Source: Bog-257 sp963805985 (GTDB lineage Bacteria > Acidobacteriota > Terriglobia > Terriglobales > Acidobacteriaceae). Taken from it: a stretch of DNA of 64,000 nt. The notes beneath the pieces were generated by a model. That model searched no databases, was not told where the DNA came from, and was given only the letters and a program-made list of their open reading frames with translations. Both the position numbers and the translations under genes were made by a program. Position 1 is the stretch's first letter, and the number at the start of each line of letters is the position of its first letter. The DNA lies in assembly GCA_963805985.1 (NCBI GenBank), contig CAWDWG010000001.1:744001-808000 (forward strand). The letters are read 5' to 3'. Positions 16,814 to 25,517 of this stretch are shown in pieces.

Positions 16814-19465
16814 ATGACGAGTCTGGCCGTCCCTCCCACTCCGGTCTTCTCCACTGTGCGAACCAACGCCCCGGCAGCAGCGCGGCTGTTGCTTTGCGAG
16901 CTCTTGCTGTTCTGCGCGGCAACCGCCATTGGCGCCTCGGCGCAAACCTTCACTTCGCTCTACAGCTTCTGCTCGCAGCCCAACTGCGCCGACGGCAGCA
17001 GGCCTACGGGCGGGCTGGTGCAAGGCCTCGACGGCAACTTCTATGGCACAACGGTTGCGGGCGGGACTATCGATGTCGGCACCGCCTTCAAGATCACTCC
17101 CAGCGGTACCCTGACCTCCCTGCACAGTTTCGATGAGACCGACGGCTTGAATCCGTTCGCGGGACTGCTGCTAGCCAGCGACGGCAACTTCTATGGCACA
17201 ACCGTCACCGGCGGGAATCTAACCCTCGGCAATGTCTTCCAGATGACCCCCAGCGGCAGCGTGAGCCAGGTTTATAGTTTTTGCTCCGCCCAGGGCTGTC
17301 CCTACGGCTCCCTTCCCTACGCCCCTCTAGTGCAAGGTCCGGACGGCAACTTTTACGGCACTACCCAGATGGGGGGCGATGGCAGCTGTCAGGGCCTGGG
17401 CGTTGGTTGCGGCACAGTCTTCAAAGTCACCTCCAGCGGCACCATAACCCTTTTGCACGCCTTCTCTGGAGCACCCGAGGGCTCGGCCCCTTACGCGGGG
17501 CTGACGCTGGGCGCCGACGGCAACTTCTACGGCACAACGCAATACGGGGGGAGCAACAACAATTGTATTGAGAACAGCGGCCTGGGTTGCGGGACGGCCT
17601 TCAAGATCACGCCCGGCGGCACGCTGACTACGCTCTACAGCTTCTGCTCGCTGTCCAACTGCGCCGACGGCTACGGGCCTCAAGCCGGGCTGGTGCAAGC
17701 CACCGACGGCAACTTCTACGGAACGGCCCATTGGGGCGGCCTGGTGGGGGACGGCACGGTATTCAGAATGACTCCCGGCGGCTCACTAACCATCATGCAT
17801 AACTTCTCCGGTTATCCTCATGACGGCGCCAATCCCATCGGCGGGCTCATACAGGCCACCGACGGCAATCTCTACGGCACCACGCCGTCGGGCGGCTCCA
17901 ACTTCACCGGCGGCACGGTCTATCGCATGACCCTCGCCGGCGCGCTGACTTCGCTCTACGATTTCTGCGCCAAGCCCAACTGTGATGACGGTTCCTCGCC
18001 CTACGATAACCTGCTTTTGGCCACCGACGGCAACCTCTACGGAACCACGTCCATGGGCGGCAACGGATGTAATGGCGGCTTCTGCGGCACCGTCTTCAAG
18101 ATCTCTACTGGGCTCACTCCCTTCGTGACTATCCAGCCGAGCTTCGGTCCGGTCGGCACGCCGGTCACCATCCTGGGCACGAACCTCGGCGGCGCCACCG
18201 GGGTCGCCTTCAACGGCACGGCCGCCACCTTCAAAGTCATCTCCAGCTCCGAGATCCACACCACCGTTCCTGCCGGCGCAACCACTGGCGTAGTGCAAGT
18301 CATCGTTCCCGGCAGCACCGTGATCAGCAACAACGACTTCCAGGTCGTTGGCCCGATCGAGCTCGTGCCCGTCACGCCCTGCCGCCTGCTCGACACGCGT
18401 AGCGGCAATCCGATTCCAGGCGGAACGTCGCAGAACTTCCTCGTCGCCGGCGCATGCGGCATTCCCACCAGCGCCGCAGCCTATTCGTTGAACGTCACCG
18501 TCGTTCCGCACGGTCCGCTCAGTTACCTCACCATCTGGCCGCAGGGCGAAATTCAGCCTAACGTTTCCACCATGAACTCACCCGACGGCCGCATCAAGGC
18601 CAACGCGGCCATCGTGCCCTCGGGCAACAATTCCGTCAGCGTCTACGTCACCAACACCACCGACCTCATCCTCGACATCGATGGCTACTTCACTTCGCCC
18701 AGCTCGCAGACCTACCAGTTTTATACCGTCGCGCCCTGCCGTGTAGTCGACACGCGGCAGGACTCGGGCTTTCCAAAGGGTCTGGGGCCGCCGTCGCTGC
18801 AGGCACGGATGCAACGCGAGCTGCCCATCCTGAGCAGTCCGTGTCTCAAAGGCATTACCAACCCGGCGGCGTATTCCTTCAACGTCACGGTCGTCCCCAG
18901 CCCCAAGGGCCAGAAGCTTGGCTATCTCACCGTGTGGCCGAGCAATCAGCAGCAACCCACCGTCTCGACGCTGAACAATCCGACCGCAACCGTTGTCGCC
19001 AACGCCGCCATTGTTCCCGCTGCCCCCGGCGGCGATATCGACGTCTACGCCTACAACTCGACCGATCTCCTCATCGACATCAACGGCTACTTCGCGCCCT
19101 CGGGAGCGAACGGCAACGAATTCTATCCAGCCACGCCGTGCCGCGCCTATGACAGCCGCAACAACAACGGCCAGCCCTTCACCGGCGAGCGCACAGTGAC
19201 CATCGCCGGCAGCTCGTGCGCCCCGTCGGCCAGTGCGGCGGCGTACGTGTTCAACGCCACCGTCGTGCCCGATGGTTCTCTTGGATATCTGACCTTGTGG
19301 GCTGACGGAGCAACGCAACCGGTCGTCTCCACGCTGAATGCCTATGACGGCTACGTCACCTCGAACATGGCGATTGTGCCCAACAGCAACGGCTCGACCG
19401 ACGCCTTCGCCGGCTACGGCTACACCCAACTCATCCTCGACATCTCCGGCTCCTTCGCGCCCTGA
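16814..19465 (+). CDS. Large secreted GloVer-repeat protein with IPT/TIG domain
   Basis: This is an 883-residue exported protein. After an N-terminal hydrophobic segment ending near GASAQ, residues 45-430 contain about eight repeats of roughly 45-50 residues built on DGNFYGTTxxGG...GTVFKxTPSGTLTxLHSF, the tandem GloVer repeat of acidobacterial surface proteins and a likely beta-propeller. An IPT/TIG immunoglobulin-like domain follows (VTIQPSFGPVGTPVTILGTNLGG). The remainder is three copies of a domain of about 115 residues, each starting with an (A/V)TPCR-(L/V/A)-x-D-(T/S)R motif and ending in a DI-x-GYF or ISGSF segment. ATG 16814 follows AAGGA. Such proteins are presumed cell-surface or extracellular; ligand unknown. 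Confidence 0.85.
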   Translation: MTSLAVPPTPVFSTVRTNAPAAARLLLCELLLFCAATAIGASAQTFTSLYSFCSQPNCADGSRPTGGLVQGLDGNFYGTTVAGGTIDVGTAFKITPSGTLTSLHSFDETDGLNPFAGLLLASDGNFYGTTVTGGNLTLGNVFQMTPSGSVSQVYSFCSAQGCPYGSLPYAPLVQGPDGNFYGTTQMGGDGSCQGLGVGCGTVFKVTSSGTITLLHAFSGAPEGSAPYAGLTLGADGNFYGTTQYGGSNNNCIENSGLGCGTAFKITPGGTLTTLYSFCSLSNCADGYGPQAGLVQATDGNFYGTAHWGGLVGDGTVFRMTPGGSLTIMHNFSGYPHDGANPIGGLIQATDGNLYGTTPSGGSNFTGGTVYRMTLAGALTSLYDFCAKPNCDDGSSPYDNLLLATDGNLYGTTSMGGNGCNGGFCGTVFKISTGLTPFVTIQPSFGPVGTPVTILGTNLGGATGVAFNGTAATFKVISSSEIHTTVPAGATTGVVQVIVPGSTVISNNDFQVVGPIELVPVTPCRLLDTRSGNPIPGGTSQNFLVAGACGIPTSAAAYSLNVTVVPHGPLSYLTIWPQGEIQPNVSTMNSPDGRIKANAAIVPSGNNSVSVYVTNTTDLILDIDGYFTSPSSQTYQFYTVAPCRVVDTRQDSGFPKGLGPPSLQARMQRELPILSSPCLKGITNPAAYSFNVTVVPSPKGQKLGYLTVWPSNQQQPTVSTLNNPTATVVANAAIVPAAPGGDIDVYAYNSTDLLIDINGYFAPSGANGNEFYPATPCRAYDSRNNNGQPFTGERTVTIAGSSCAPSASAAAYVFNATVVPDGSLGYLTLWADGATQPVVSTLNAYDGYVTSNMAIVPNSNGSTDAFAGYGYTQLILDISGSFAP

Positions 19466-19581
19466 GAGACGTCATCAGAGCCCGTCAACAACCCACGCCA
19501 TCATTTGTTACAGCAAGATGAATGCGTCTAACCGCGACAGAGTGCTAGTATCGGCAAATTGTTGGCACGCCAGGAGATGGC

Positions 19582-19920
19582 ATGAGTACTGCACCGCAGC
19601 CGTCGCTTCAGTACGAGATCGAAAAATCCACCGACGACGTTAACAACGCCGTAACCACGATCAAATGTCATGGCCGCGTGGTCAGCGACACCGCCGGTCA
19701 ATTGAAAGAAGTCGTGAAGCCTCTGATTTCCCAGGGCGGCCGCATCCTCGTCGACCTCAGCGGCGTCGAACATATGGACAGCTCGGGCCTCGGCACGCTT
19801 GTTGGCCTGAAGGCATCGGCGCTGAACGCGGGATACTGCCGACTGGAATTGGTCAATCTGACGCCGCGCATCGCCGACTTGCTGCGCATTACCAAGCTGA
19901 CGCAATTGTTCGCGTCGTAA
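19582..19920 (+). CDS. STAS-domain anti-sigma factor antagonist
   Basis: This 112-residue protein is a single STAS domain. The motif HMDSSGLGTLVG at residues 65-75 contains the serine (Ser67/68) that is phosphorylated in SpoIIAA/RsbV proteins by the partner anti-sigma kinase. Unphosphorylated, such proteins bind the anti-sigma factor and free a sigma factor. No anti-sigma kinase gene is adjacent, so the partner must be elsewhere. Confidence 0.9.
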   Translation: MSTAPQPSLQYEIEKSTDDVNNAVTTIKCHGRVVSDTAGQLKEVVKPLISQGGRILVDLSGVEHMDSSGLGTLVGLKASALNAGYCRLELVNLTPRIADLLRITKLTQLFAS

Positions 19921-19930
19921 GGAGCAGGGT

Positions 19931-20072
19931 AACCACTGAGACACAGAGGACTTTTGGGATTTCCTTTTGATTCTTGGGCTTTTCACTTCGGCTTTAGGAT
20001 TGGCTCTGATTCTTAGGACTTTCACTTCGATTTTAGGGTTCGTCTTCTCTGGATCTCTGTGTCTCTGTGGTT
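19931..20072. repeat. Inverted-repeat element between the STAS gene and sufT
   Basis: AACCACTGAGACACAGAG (19931-19948) pairs with the complement at 20055-20072 (17 of 18). The interior contains two near-copies of a 30-base phrase, ATTCTTxGGxCTTTTCACTTCGxxTTTAGG, in direct order. It fills the gap before sufT and leaves no obvious ribosome-binding site in front of it. Confidence 0.7.
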
Positions 20073-20083
20073 AACTTAGATCT

Positions 20084-20671
20084 ATGCACTCCGGCGTCCC
20101 CATCACCCTCTCCCGCGACTGCGAGGTCATCGAGATCCCCAGCGGCACACGCAGCACACTGCCTGCCGGCTCCGTCGTCCGCATCATGCAGACGCTCGGC
20201 GGCAGCTATACCGTCACCGGCGGCCAATATGGCTACATGTATCGCATCGACGCGCGCGATGCCGACGCGCTCGGCCTCCCCACTTCCGAAGCGCCGGCCT
20301 CGTCCGAACACAAAGAGTTCAGCGAGCAACTCGTCCGCGACGAATTGAAGACCGTCTTCGATCCCGAGATCCCCGTCAACATCGTCGACCTCGGCCTCGT
20401 CTATGGCTGCGACATCACGCCCGCGGAACAAGGCGGTCATAACATCGAGGTAAAGATGTCGATGACCGCTCCCGGCTGCGGGATGGGCAACGTCCTGAAA
20501 GCCGACGTCGAGAGCAAGCTCGCGCACTTGCCCAGCGTGAAACGCGTCAATGTAGAGATCGTCTTCGAACCGCCGTGGACGCCCGCTCGCATGTCGGAAG
20601 CGGCCAAGCTTCAACTCGGCTTCGATCTTGACTTCGGTGAGCCCAGCTCCGGCCTGCCCATTTTTCGTTAG
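20084..20671 (+). CDS. sufT: SufT, Fe-S cluster assembly/carrier protein (MIP18/DUF59 family)
   Basis: This 195-residue protein has an N-terminal extension typical of SufT (RDCEVIEIPSGTRSTLPAGSVV) and a DUF59/MIP18 domain at residues 80-165, with DPEIPVNIVDLGLVY and the invariant cysteine of TAPGCGMG (Cys132). SufT helps mature Fe-S proteins in the cytoplasm. In many bacteria it belongs to the suf operon; here it lies about 16 kb away, on the opposite strand, behind an inverted-repeat element. Confidence 0.92.
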   Translation: MHSGVPITLSRDCEVIEIPSGTRSTLPAGSVVRIMQTLGGSYTVTGGQYGYMYRIDARDADALGLPTSEAPASSEHKEFSEQLVRDELKTVFDPEIPVNIVDLGLVYGCDITPAEQGGHNIEVKMSMTAPGCGMGNVLKADVESKLAHLPSVKRVNVEIVFEPPWTPARMSEAAKLQLGFDLDFGEPSSGLPIFR

Positions 20672-20688
20672 TTCGTACCAACCGTGTT

Positions 20689-20731
20689 TTGTCATCCCGA
20701 CCGAGGACTTTAGTCCGACCGAGGGATCTGC
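20689..20731. repeat. Fragment of the acidobacterial GTCATC...GGATCTGC repeat
   Basis: The segment TTGTCATCCCGACCGAGGA with mini-hairpin GGACTttAGTCC (20705-20716) and GAGGGATCTGC matches the left half of the repeats at 738 and 1789. The right half is missing, so this copy is truncated or a shorter variant. Confidence 0.6.
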
Positions 20732-20858
20732 GGTTCGCCGCGGAGCGGCCGCATGGGTTGCGAAACACTCTCTTCAGCCCCGCGTCCAGCCTGCTTTTCA
20801 ATCTGGCCGGCGGTACATGATCGGTCGCCAACCGGCCCGCCTGATACTCTAGTTTTTT

Positions 20859-21764
20859 ATGCCTCGTCTCGCCGCTCTGTTCGCATCGCTCCTCATCTTC
20901 GCCACCTCGCTGGTCGCCCAGAAACCCACTCCCGGCGTGACCACCATCACTTCGTTCGATCGCGATCACACCGTCATCGGCTGGCTCGAAATCATTCCTT
21001 TCGAGAGCAAAGTCTTCCACAACAAACGCATGTTGCGCGTGCTCGTCCCGGCGAATTACTTCTCGCCGCACAACGTGCATCGCAGCTATCCCGTGCTCTA
21101 TATGCAGGACGGAGAAAATCTTTTCGACCAGGCCACCAGTCCGCAAGGCGAGTGGCACGTCGACGAGACCGTAGAACACCTCGTAGGCGCATTCAAAATT
21201 CCGCCCATGTTCATCGTCGGCATCGACAGCGCGGGCGATCAACGCAGCTCCGAATATCTCCCTTATCCTGACCCGCTCAACAAGGATGTCACCGAGAAGA
21301 ACGCGCTCGGCAAAGACTACGCCCGCTTCATCACTACCGAAGTCATTCCCTTCATCGAGAAGCGCTATCGCATCTCGCGTGGCCCGCAGAACACCGGAAT
21401 CGGCGGCTCCTCGTACGGCGCTCTCGTCGCGCTCTACACCGCGCTGAAGAATCCCACCCTCTTCGGCCATGTGCTGGTTGAGAGCCCGGAGCTCCGCATC
21501 GGCGATCGCCAGCTGATGAAAGACGCCGAGAAGGCCAGTGTCCTGCCGCGCAAGATCTATGTGGGCATTGGAACCAAGGAGGGCAACGATCCTTCGCAAA
21601 GCCCGCTGGTCGTCGATGACGTGCGCCAACTGGAAACTGTCCTGGTGAAAAAAGATATGGGCCCCACTCGCCTGCGCGTCGCCATCGAAGAAGGCGGCCA
21701 GGATAACGAAGCCGCCTGGTCGCGCCGCCTGCCCGATGCGCTGCTGTTTCTCTACGGCCAGTGA
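20859..21764 (+). CDS. Secreted esterase (esterase D / Fes-like alpha/beta hydrolase)
   Basis: This 301-residue hydrolase has a signal peptide of about 20 residues (MPRLAALFASLLIFATSLVA). The family landmarks are VLYMQDGENLFD, EVIPFIEKRYRI and the nucleophile elbow GGSSYGA (Ser185). Members of PF00756 cleave feruloyl, acyl or enterobactin-type esters. Location is periplasmic or extracellular. It is followed after 66 bases by an antiporter gene on the same strand with no evident functional link. Confidence 0.85.
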   Translation: MPRLAALFASLLIFATSLVAQKPTPGVTTITSFDRDHTVIGWLEIIPFESKVFHNKRMLRVLVPANYFSPHNVHRSYPVLYMQDGENLFDQATSPQGEWHVDETVEHLVGAFKIPPMFIVGIDSAGDQRSSEYLPYPDPLNKDVTEKNALGKDYARFITTEVIPFIEKRYRISRGPQNTGIGGSSYGALVALYTALKNPTLFGHVLVESPELRIGDRQLMKDAEKASVLPRKIYVGIGTKEGNDPSQSPLVVDDVRQLETVLVKKDMGPTRLRVAIEEGGQDNEAAWSRRLPDALLFLYGQ

Positions 21765-21830
21765 TCCTCGCCCGCCTCCGACAAACCTTCTCCGGCAAGC
21801 GCACATCGTACTTGCGACGAGTAATGTCGC

Positions 21831-23126
21831 ATGTCCAACTCCGATCTGACCTCAATCCTCTTCGTCCTTTTACTTCTCGTAGGCCTGGCACAAATGCTGG
21901 GCTACTTGTTCGTCAGGTTGCGCCAGCCCAAAGTCGTCGGCGAAATCTGTGCCGGTGTAGTGCTCGGTCCGGCCTTGCTCGGGCGCTTGCCCGTCGTTGC
22001 AAGACTGATGGAGGCCGGCAAACATCAGGCCGGCATTCTGACCTTTGTCTATTGGCTGGGTCTGCTGCTGTTGATGTTTCTCTCCGGCGCCGAGACCCGC
22101 GAACTCTTCACCCGTGACGAGCGCCGCGAAGTCGGCTGGCTCACGATCGTTGGCACGGGCATTCCGTTCGTCCTGGCGCTGGCGTTTGGCTCGCGCCTCA
22201 TTCGTCCCTCGCTCGCTGGTCCTCACGGCAGCCGCGTTTCGCTGATCATCGTTCTCGCTGTCGGGATCGCGGTCACCTCCGTTCCCGTAGTGTCCAAGAT
22301 TTTTGCCGACCTGAAAATCCTGCATACCCGCTTCGCGCGCTTGGTGCTCGGCGTGGCCGTGCTGGAAGACATTGTCCTCTGGCTCGCACTCGCCGTCGCT
22401 ACCGCCTTCGCCGCCAATACCGCACTCGATCCCCGGGCCTTGTCGCGTCATCTGCTGGCGACGGTCGCGTTCTTTGTTTTGGGATTGACTCTGCTCCCCC
22501 GCGCGATCAAGCGAATCAACAAATCTCGCTTCAACGTCTTCGCACAGCAATCGCCCGTGGCCTATGCCATCGCCGTGCTCTTGGCCTACTGCGTAGTGGC
22601 GGGAGCGCTCGACGTGAGCCTGGTCTTTGCCGCGTTCCTGGCTGGCTTTGCCGTCGTACACAAGAAGCGCCGGCTCTTCGCCGATGCGCTGGACGCCATC
22701 GCCAAAGTCTCGTTTGCCTTCTTCATCCCCGTGTATTTCGCAATCGTGGGATTGAAGCTTGATCTGGTGCGAGGCCTGTCCATAGGAATGCTGGCGGTCT
22801 TCCTTATCGGAAGCTGCCTGGTCAAGATTCTCTCGGTCTCGCTCGCCGGGCGATTTGCGGGCTTTCGCGGACTCGACCTGGTGAACCTTGCCATCACCAC
22901 CAATGCGCGCGGCGGTCCGGGCATCGTGCTGGCTAGCGTCGCTTTCGACGCCGGCATCATCAGCCCACAGTTCTATACCACGCTGGTCATCGCGGCCGTA
23001 GTGACTTCGCAGTTCGCAGGCGCATGGCTCGACTATGTATTGCGCAAAGGTTGGCCCCTGCTGAGTTCCACGCCGGCGCTCAACATAGAAACCGCGTCGC
23101 AGGAAACTCCAGCCGCGGCGGCTTAG
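21831..23126 (+). CDS. Cation/proton antiporter, CPA2 (KefB/NapA-like) family
   Basis: This 431-residue inner-membrane protein has about 12 hydrophobic spans. Characteristic phrases are PKVVGEICAGVVLGPALLG in span 2, GIAVTSVPVVSKIFADL, and the C-terminal NLAITTNARGGPGIVLASVAFD. It lacks the cytoplasmic RCK/TrkA-N domain of Kef channels, so it is the short antiporter form exchanging Na+ or K+ for H+. Confidence 0.9.
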   Translation: MSNSDLTSILFVLLLLVGLAQMLGYLFVRLRQPKVVGEICAGVVLGPALLGRLPVVARLMEAGKHQAGILTFVYWLGLLLLMFLSGAETRELFTRDERREVGWLTIVGTGIPFVLALAFGSRLIRPSLAGPHGSRVSLIIVLAVGIAVTSVPVVSKIFADLKILHTRFARLVLGVAVLEDIVLWLALAVATAFAANTALDPRALSRHLLATVAFFVLGLTLLPRAIKRINKSRFNVFAQQSPVAYAIAVLLAYCVVAGALDVSLVFAAFLAGFAVVHKKRRLFADALDAIAKVSFAFFIPVYFAIVGLKLDLVRGLSIGMLAVFLIGSCLVKILSVSLAGRFAGFRGLDLVNLAITTNARGGPGIVLASVAFDAGIISPQFYTTLVIAAVVTSQFAGAWLDYVLRKGWPLLSSTPALNIETASQETPAAAA

Positions 23127-23158
23127 TTGCTGCAACCTTAGCGTGCCGCGGCGCGGGC

Positions 23159-24208
23159 CTATTTCAGCCCGAAGTTGTAGCTCAACCCCGAACTGGTGCC
23201 ATAATCGCTGCCGGAAAAGTGGTTGGGCGGCTGATTGTCCCAGTTGCCGTAGAACGAAACATTCCACGACAGGTCGCCGGTAATCTTGAGGTAGTAGGTA
23301 GCGTTCGTATTGACGAAGATTCTGCCCGGCTCGGTGAATGCGGGAAACGCCGACGCCGTCACGCTGAGGTTGGTCTTGTTGAAGCGGAATAGCTTCAGCT
23401 GCGCCGCCACCAGCGCCGCTCCTACATCCTGCGGCGCTACCAAATCTTTGTAGGACGTTCTTTGCCAGGCAAGCCCGGCGACTACCGCGATCTGCGCGTG
23501 ATTGGTGTTTTTCAGATAGCGCCCAACGCCGCCGCCAAAGTTGGTTTGCAGTGCGATGTCCTGCGTCGAGCTCTGCAGGAAGGTGCCCAGGCCGGTGTAA
23601 AACCAGTTGTTCCAGCGCAGCAGCCGCTGCGCGCTGAAATTCACCTGGTTGCGGGTCGCTGCCGATTCGGCCCCGCTGCTGCTCGACAAAGTGGAATCGT
23701 AGCTGGCATTGGCGGACCAGCGTTCGCGAAGATAGGCCAGGTCCGCGCCCAAATTGTATTGCGTGGTCTCATTGCCTTTGGAGTACTGAATGCCGGAGTC
23801 GATATCGCCGGTGAAGCGGTGCCAGAAGCTGTCCGAGGTTTGGCTCATTTTAACCACCTCCGTCCGCGGCAGTTCCGTTTCTTTCCCTTGCGACTCCACC
23901 ACCTCAATCTCCACTGGCCGCTTCTCCTCGCTCTCCGCCGTGCTCAGCGTTCCCGTGTACACCAATCCGTCCGTTGTCTTGACGATGAACAGCTGCTTGC
24001 TCTCCAGGAAAGCAACCTTCGACCACTGTACCGACGACGTGCCGAGAATGTAATCGAAGCTGACATACAGCACACCCGAATCCAACCCTTTGATCTCGCA
24101 GGTCAGCCGGTCGCCATTCTTCATCACCAGCACGTCGTCTTTCTCGCGCGCCAGGAGGGGCAAGGTCATCAGCAAAGCAGTAGCTAGAACCGCGGCGCGA
24201 ACGCTCAT
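23159..24208 (-). CDS. DUF481-type outer-membrane protein
   Basis: This 349-residue protein has a signal peptide (MSVRAAVLATALLMTLPLLA). Residues 25-110 form a small beta domain (DVLVMKNGDRLTCEIKGLDSGVLYVSFDY), and the C-terminal 220 residues contain DUF481 beta-strands with alternating aromatics ending in GLSYNFGLK, a typical outer-membrane barrel end. The ATG at 24208 has the strong site AGGAGG upstream. Transport or structural role unknown. It converges with the antiporter gene. Confidence 0.85.
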   Translation of the reverse strand: MSVRAAVLATALLMTLPLLAREKDDVLVMKNGDRLTCEIKGLDSGVLYVSFDYILGTSSVQWSKVAFLESKQLFIVKTTDGLVYTGTLSTAESEEKRPVEIEVVESQGKETELPRTEVVKMSQTSDSFWHRFTGDIDSGIQYSKGNETTQYNLGADLAYLRERWSANASYDSTLSSSSGAESAATRNQVNFSAQRLLRWNNWFYTGLGTFLQSSTQDIALQTNFGGGVGRYLKNTNHAQIAVVAGLAWQRTSYKDLVAPQDVGAALVAAQLKLFRFNKTNLSVTASAFPAFTEPGRIFVNTNATYYLKITGDLSWNVSFYGNWDNQPPNHFSGSDYGTSSGLSYNFGLK

Positions 24209-24532
24209 CACGCCTCCTATCTTGTTGGCAGACAGTACCGCCCAGCGCAAGGCTTTCCTCACGTCCCGAATTTCAGTTGGCTGGTTTGGGCAAGGTTATC
24301 CTATAGCGCCGCGCGCCCGCTTGGGAATGCAACATTCACCCGCGCCTGGTGGATCGCGCTCGCGCGTCTTTCAAGGCCTTAATCGCGCCTGGGCTTCGTT
24401 TGGGTTCGGGGCAGGACAATGTAAATGCTTGCGATTGGGTACCGTGCTAATTTGATTTGAATTAGGACAGTACGGCGATTGAAGCGGAAACCGCACTCGT
24501 ATCCGCCGTGATAGACTGTACACCTGCACGCC
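24209..24532. other. Intergenic region upstream of tRNA-Ser, nothing else recognised
   Basis: 324 bases lie between the divergent DUF481 gene and tRNA-Ser. The promoters of both must lie here, but no strong consensus pair stood out. No repeats or coding remnants were seen. Confidence 0.5.
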
Positions 24533-24625
24533 GGAGAGGTGGCCGAGTGGCTGAAGGCGGCGGTTTGCTAAACCGTTATACGGTCAAAAGCTGTATCGGG
24601 GGTTCGAATCCCCCCCTCTCCGCCA
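24533..24625 (+). tRNA. tRNA-Ser(GCT)
   Basis: A complete 93-base class II tRNA with encoded CCA. The acceptor stem GGAGAGG pairs with CCTCTCC, the discriminator is G, the anticodon loop TTTGCTAAA gives anticodon GCT, there is a long variable arm, and the T-arm is GGGGG-TTCGAAT-CCCCC. Its last 62 bases are repeated at 44786-44846, which marks it as an integration site. Confidence 0.97.
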
Positions 24626-24680
24626 GTCGTTTTAAGTTTCCTTCCGCATAAGCACCTACTGCTCGGTTCGGTTATAGGTT

Positions 24681-25013
24681 TTACATCCTCTGCGACGACT
24701 TGACGCTCTCAAGGTGCATATTAGGTGCATTTTCGAGAGAACGCATGGCCGCCACCACATCTGCATCTACAGCCTTGATGTAGCACTTCTGCGTCACACC
24801 TACGTTTGGGTGACGCAGGATTCGCTGAATAATTTCGTCTTGCACACCCAGCCGGTGCAGGTTCGTCGCCAAGCCTCGGCGAAAGGCTTGCTCCCCAATC
24901 CAGGACTCAGGCAAAGCCCACCGCTTGCCTAGCTCCTTGCTGTCAATGAACTCGTACTGCGGCGTCTGCAGTCCGTGGCCCTCTTCGTGCGTCGTTGATT
25001 CCATCTGCGTCAC
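24681..25013 (-). pseudogene. Tyrosine-type integrase, C-terminal remnant
   Basis: 110 residues match only the end of an island integrase: AFRRGLATNLHRLG, QRILRHPNVGVTQ and CYIK, which would carry the catalytic Arg, the box III His and the Tyr. The His expected before AFRR is Gln (EQAFRR), and the N-terminal arm-binding and core parts are gone. The same frame can be followed upstream for about 110 bases to a TAG near 25136 without a recognisable domain. It lies 56 bases from tRNA-Ser, C-terminus toward the tRNA, as in intact islands. It is presumably inactive. Confidence 0.75.
24713..24730. repeat. Paired GGTGCAT motif, left island end
   Basis: GGTGCAT at 24713-24719 and 24724-24730 within the 3' end of the integrase remnant. 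The same pair with almost the same spacing is found at 44672-44690 near the right end, so these are candidate integrase arm-type sites. Confidence 0.4.
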
Positions 25014-25050
25014 CGTTCCAAAATCATCAGGTTTTGATGCGAGTGTCCCA

Positions 25051-25168
25051 ACTTCCCACCGGGCCGTCTTCTCGTTCCTAATCTGAGGATTGTCACTTCC
25101 GCGGTTGCCGACAACACGTCCAAGTGACTTCCCCTAAGCAGACGAGTGCTTGCAACCCGGTGGGAAGT
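25051..25168. repeat. Inverted repeat upstream of the DUF4242 gene
   Basis: ACTTCCCACCGGG (25051-25063) is repeated in inverse orientation at 25156-25168, 13 of 13. About 90 bases between them have no gene. It could be a small element end pair or a regulatory dyad. Confidence 0.5.
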
Positions 25169-25243
25169 GTCTCACCACGGTCGCTCGTATGCTTCCGAAT
25201 CACGCTAGGAATCTGCTACGATGAGCCATTCGGTGAGGTGGCC

Positions 25244-25516
25244 ATGGCCCAATATGTCATAGAGCGGGAGATCCCGGGCGCGGGGAATTTGTCGGATGCG
25301 GAGTTGCAGGAAGTCGCCCGAAAATCGGTTGACGTCCTGAAGGGGATGGGCCCCGAGATCAAGTGGCTGCACAGCTACGTCACCGGTGATAAAGTTTATT
25401 GCGTCTACCTTGCGCCGGACGAGGAAACGATTCGTGAACATGCCCGCCGCGTAGGTTTACCGGCCAATCGCATCTCGGCGGTGCGCCGGTTGATGGATAC
25501 CAGCACCGCAGGTTGA
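25244..25516 (+). CDS. DUF4242-family small protein
   Basis: This 90-residue protein is of the type MAQYVIEREIPGAG... ending AVRRLMDTSTAG. The ferredoxin-like pattern with SYVTGDKVYCVYLAPDEETIREHARRVG is characteristic of DUF4242, whose members are small, often single-domain proteins of uncertain, possibly metal-binding, function. ATG 25244 follows GAGGTG. It converges with the regulator gene ending at 25518, only 1 base away. Confidence 0.8.
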   Translation: MAQYVIEREIPGAGNLSDAELQEVARKSVDVLKGMGPEIKWLHSYVTGDKVYCVYLAPDEETIREHARRVGLPANRISAVRRLMDTSTAG

Positions 25517-25517
25517 A

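Noticed and set aside
20547..21806. 419-codon minus-strand frame over sufT and the esterase
   Set aside because: It spans two unrelated, well-recognised plus-strand genes and the repeat between them, so it is not a real gene.
21870..23267. 465-codon open frame opposite the antiporter gene
   Set aside because: It is a high-GC shadow of a well-supported gene on the other strand, with composition rich in Gln/Arg/Gly and no family resemblance.
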